6,497 nt of DNA from an uncultured Streptococcus sp. Lineage in GTDB: Bacteria; Bacillota; Bacilli; Lactobacillales; Streptococcaceae. Where the stretch lies: the NCBI GenBank assembly GCA_916048145.1, contig CAJZGT010000073.1, positions 1 to 6,497 of the forward strand. The letters run 5' to 3'. Shown in pieces: positions 4,590-6,497 of the stretch (positions within the stretch are counted from its first letter, which is position 1; every line of letters begins with the position of its first letter). Under the pieces are notes generated by a model. It was not told where the DNA came from, made no database searches, and saw only the letters and a program-made list of their open reading frames with translations. A program made the position numbers and the translations under genes.

Positions 4590-6269
4590 ATGGCCTACAC
4601 TCTTAAACCTGAAGAAGTCGGCGTTTTTGCCATCGGTGGTCTGGGAGAAATCGGGAAAAACACATACGGGATTGAATACCAAGATGAGATTATCATCGTC
4701 GATGCTGGGATTAAATTCCCAGAAGATGACTTGCTTGGTATCGACTACGTTATCCCTGACTACTCTTACATCGTGGACAATATCGACCGCGTCAAGGCTG
4801 TTTTGATTACACACGGACACGAGGACCACATCGGTGGGATTCCATTCCTACTCAAGCAAGCAAATGTTCCTATCTACGCTGGACCACTTGCCCTGGCTTT
4901 GATCCGTGGAAAACTCGAAGAACACGGCCTCTTGCGCAACGCCAAACTTTACGAAATCAACCACAATACTGAGTTGACCTTTAAAAATCTCAAGGCAACT
5001 TTCTTTAGAACCACTCACTCTATTCCAGAGCCTTTGGGGATTGTCATTCATACTCCTCAAGGGAAAATCATCTGTACGGGTGACTTTAAGTTTGACTTTA
5101 CTCCAGTTGGAGAACCTGCGGACTTGCACCGTATGGCTGCCCTTGGCGAAGAAGGCGTGCTCTGTCTCCTGTCTGACTCAACAAATGCGGAAGTGCCAAC
5201 CTTTACCAACTCTGAAAAAGTCGTTGGCCAGTCCATCATGAAGATTATCCAAGGTATTGAAGGACGTATCATCTTTGCATCCTTTGCCTCAAATATCTTC
5301 CGTCTCCAGCAAGCAACAGAAGCTGCTGTTAAGACTGGACGCAAGATCGCTGTCTTTGGTCGTTCTATGGAAAAGGCCATTGTCAACGGAATCGAGCTTG
5401 GCTACATCAAAGCTCCTAAGGGAACCTTTATCGAGCCAAATGAAATCAAAGACTACCCTGCAGGCGAGGTTCTGATCCTCTGTACAGGTAGTCAGGGTGA
5501 ACCTATGGCGGCCCTCTCTCGTATCGCCAACGGAACCCACCGTCAGGTACAACTCCAACCAGGTGATACGGTTATCTTCTCTTCTAGTCCAATCCCTGGA
5601 AACACTACTAGCGTCAACAAGCTGATTAACATCATTTCTGAAGCTGGTGTCGAAGTTATCCACGGTAAGGTTAACAATATCCATACATCTGGACACGGTG
5701 GTCAGCAAGAGCAAAAACTCATGCTCCGCTTGATTAAGCCAAAATACTTCATGCCTGTCCACGGTGAATACCGCATGCAAAAAGTCCACGCTGGACTAGC
5801 GGTGGATACTGGTGTTGAGAAGGACAATATCTTTATCATGAGTAATGGTGATGTGCTTGCCCTTACTGCTGACTCAGCTCGTATTGCAGGTCATTTCAAT
5901 GCCCAAGACATCTATGTCGATGGAAATCGTATCGGTGAAATCGGCGCAGCTGTCCTCAAAGATCGTCGTGATCTATCTGAAGACGGTGTCGTTCTAGCAG
6001 TCGCAACTGTTGACTTCAAATCGCAGATGATTCTGTCTGGCCCAGACATCCTCAGCCGAGGCTTTGTCTACATGAGAGAGTCTGGCGACTTGATTCGCCA
6101 AAGCCAGCGCATCCTCTTCAATGCCATTCGTATCGCACTGAAAAACAAGGATGCTAGCGTGCAATCAGTCAATGGTGCCATTGTCAACGCTATTCGCCCC
6201 TTCCTCTATGAAAATACAGAACGTGAACCGATTATCATCCCTATGATTCTCACACCAGATGAAGAATAA
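4590..6269 (+). CDS. rnjA: Ribonuclease J1
   Basis: RNase J1 is a metallo-beta-lactamase/beta-CASP enzyme with 5'-3' exonuclease and endonuclease activity, central to mRNA decay and rRNA processing in Firmicutes. The 559-residue length is normal. Seen in order: the first strand GGLGEIGKN (17-24), metal ligands in HGHEDH (H75, H77, D79, H80), H143 in [11 protein letters not shown]165 in [15 protein letters not shown] (195-201), the beta-CASP part (about 210-365), the SGHGGQQEQ site (H369) and H391 in MPVHGEYRM, then the C-terminal domain (about 450-559) with [13 protein letters not shown] (487-499). All catalytic residues are present. GGAG at 4579-4582 lies seven bases before the ATG, inside rpoY. 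The stop codon adjoins a BOX repeat, and the operon terminator lies beyond it. B. subtilis J1 pairs with J2; an rnjB gene is not in this window. Confidence 0.98.
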   Translation: MAYTLKPEEVGVFAIGGLGEIGKNTYGIEYQDEIIIVDAGIKFPEDDLLGIDYVIPDYSYIVDNIDRVKAVLITHGHEDHIGGIPFLLKQANVPIYAGPLALALIRGKLEEHGLLRNAKLYEINHNTELTFKNLKATFFRTTHSIPEPLGIVIHTPQGKIICTGDFKFDFTPVGEPADLHRMAALGEEGVLCLLSDSTNAEVPTFTNSEKVVGQSIMKIIQGIEGRIIFASFASNIFRLQQATEAAVKTGRKIAVFGRSMEKAIVNGIELGYIKAPKGTFIEPNEIKDYPAGEVLILCTGSQGEPMAALSRIANGTHRQVQLQPGDTVIFSSSPIPGNTTSVNKLINIISEAGVEVIHGKVNNIHTSGHGGQQEQKLMLRLIKPKYFMPVHGEYRMQKVHAGLAVDTGVEKDNIFIMSNGDVLALTADSARIAGHFNAQDIYVDGNRIGEIGAAVLKDRRDLSEDGVVLAVATVDFKSQMILSGPDILSRGFVYMRESGDLIRQSQRILFNAIRIALKNKDASVQSVNGAIVNAIRPFLYENTEREPIIIPMILTPDEE

Positions 6270-6417
6270 TACTCTTCGAAAATCTCTTCAAACCACGTCA
6301 GCTTCGCCTTGCCGTATATATGTTACTGACTTCGTCAGTTCTATCTACAACCTCAAAGCAGTGCTTTGAGCAACCTACGGCTAGCTTCCTAGTTTGCTCT
6401 TTGATTTTCATTGAGTA
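6270..6417 (+). repeat. BOX element (boxA-boxB-boxC, one boxB copy)
   Basis: The sequence is the known pneumococcal BOX repeat, in A1-B1-C1 form, about 148 bases. boxA (about 6270-6323) holds the conserved CGAAAATCTCTTCAAACCAC and CGTCAGCTTCGCCTTGCCGT segments used in BOX-PCR typing. boxB (about 6324-6370) has two hairpins: ACTGAC/GTCAGT (6325-6339) and the 8-bp CTCAAAGC/GCTTTGAG (6352-6370). boxC runs to 6417. The ends form imperfect terminal inverted repeats: TACTC-TTC-GAAAATC (6270-6284) against the complement of 6403-6417, 12 of 15 matching. BOX is thought to be a MITE-like element moved in trans; it encodes nothing. It begins immediately at the rnjA stop codon and would be part of the rpoY-rnjA transcript. 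Confidence 0.93.
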
Positions 6418-6426
6418 CAAGTCAAC

Positions 6427-6455
6427 AAAACAGCCCCGTCTTCGGAGCTGTTTTT
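6427..6455 (+). terminator. Terminator of rpoY-rnjA, beyond the BOX element
   Basis: AAAACAGC (6427-6434) pairs with GCTGTTTT (6447-6454); after one C/A mismatch CCG/CGG continues the stem to a TCTT loop. The TTTTT run at 6451-6455 completes it for rightward transcription. The A-run at 6427-6430 means that it could also stop leftward transcripts. After it, 6456-6497 shows no feature I can support. Confidence 0.88.
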
Positions 6456-6497
6456 CTCTATGCTTTCTTTTCTTGATTTTTAGAAATACTACGATTT

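Noticed and set aside
5289..5789. 166-codon minus-strand frame antisense to rnjA
   Set aside because: Antisense shadow of a highly conserved gene with strong codon bias; no promoter or ribosome site noticed.
6325..6370. Two strong hairpins after rnjA that look like terminators or an RNA gene
   Set aside because: They are the normal boxB hairpins of a BOX element and have no following T-tract.

Overview
The window looks like chromosomal DNA from a mitis-group Streptococcus (S. mitis, S. oralis or S. pneumoniae and close relatives). The basis is the low-GC Firmicute gene style with strong AGGAGG ribosome sites and TGn-TATAAT promoters, a streptococcal type RNase J1/RpoY pair, a streptococcal Rgg regulator, and a complete BOX repeat, an element known from S. 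pneumoniae and its nearest relatives. No species call is possible by eye.

Layout. Most of the window (1-4075) is transcribed leftwards (minus strand); 4355-6269 is transcribed rightwards. From the divergent centre leftwards: a two-helix membrane protein of unknown function (3860-4075) with its own promoter and terminator; the tsaB-rimI-tsaD operon (1639-3756), closed by a strong terminator at 1613-1636; an Rgg-family regulator (672-1535) behind a near-consensus promoter; an intergenic leader with the tail of an unassigned reading frame and an inverted repeat; a small, possibly bacteriocin-immunity protein (157-441); a hairpin terminator; and the first 11 codons of a further gene, perhaps an MFS-type transporter, running off the left edge. 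Rightwards from the centre: rpoY-rnjA (RNA polymerase epsilon subunit and RNase J1), a BOX element starting at the rnjA stop codon, then an intrinsic terminator.

How the genes work together. TsaB and TsaD form the core of the machinery that places t6A on ANN-decoding tRNAs, and RimI is an acetyltransferase commonly encoded with them; their reading frames overlap, which suggests translational coupling. RpoY and RnjA link transcription and mRNA decay and are one nucleotide apart. The rgg-immunity-transporter stretch is the accessory part of the window and looks AT-richer; it resembles a small regulated bacteriocin-defence cassette, possibly a decayed one. The most interesting signals are regulatory: an 18-bp palindrome on the rgg -35 box, a perfect catabolite-response (cre) match on the -35 box of the small membrane protein, and the leader in front of the immunity-like gene. 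I see no clearly new multi-gene system here.
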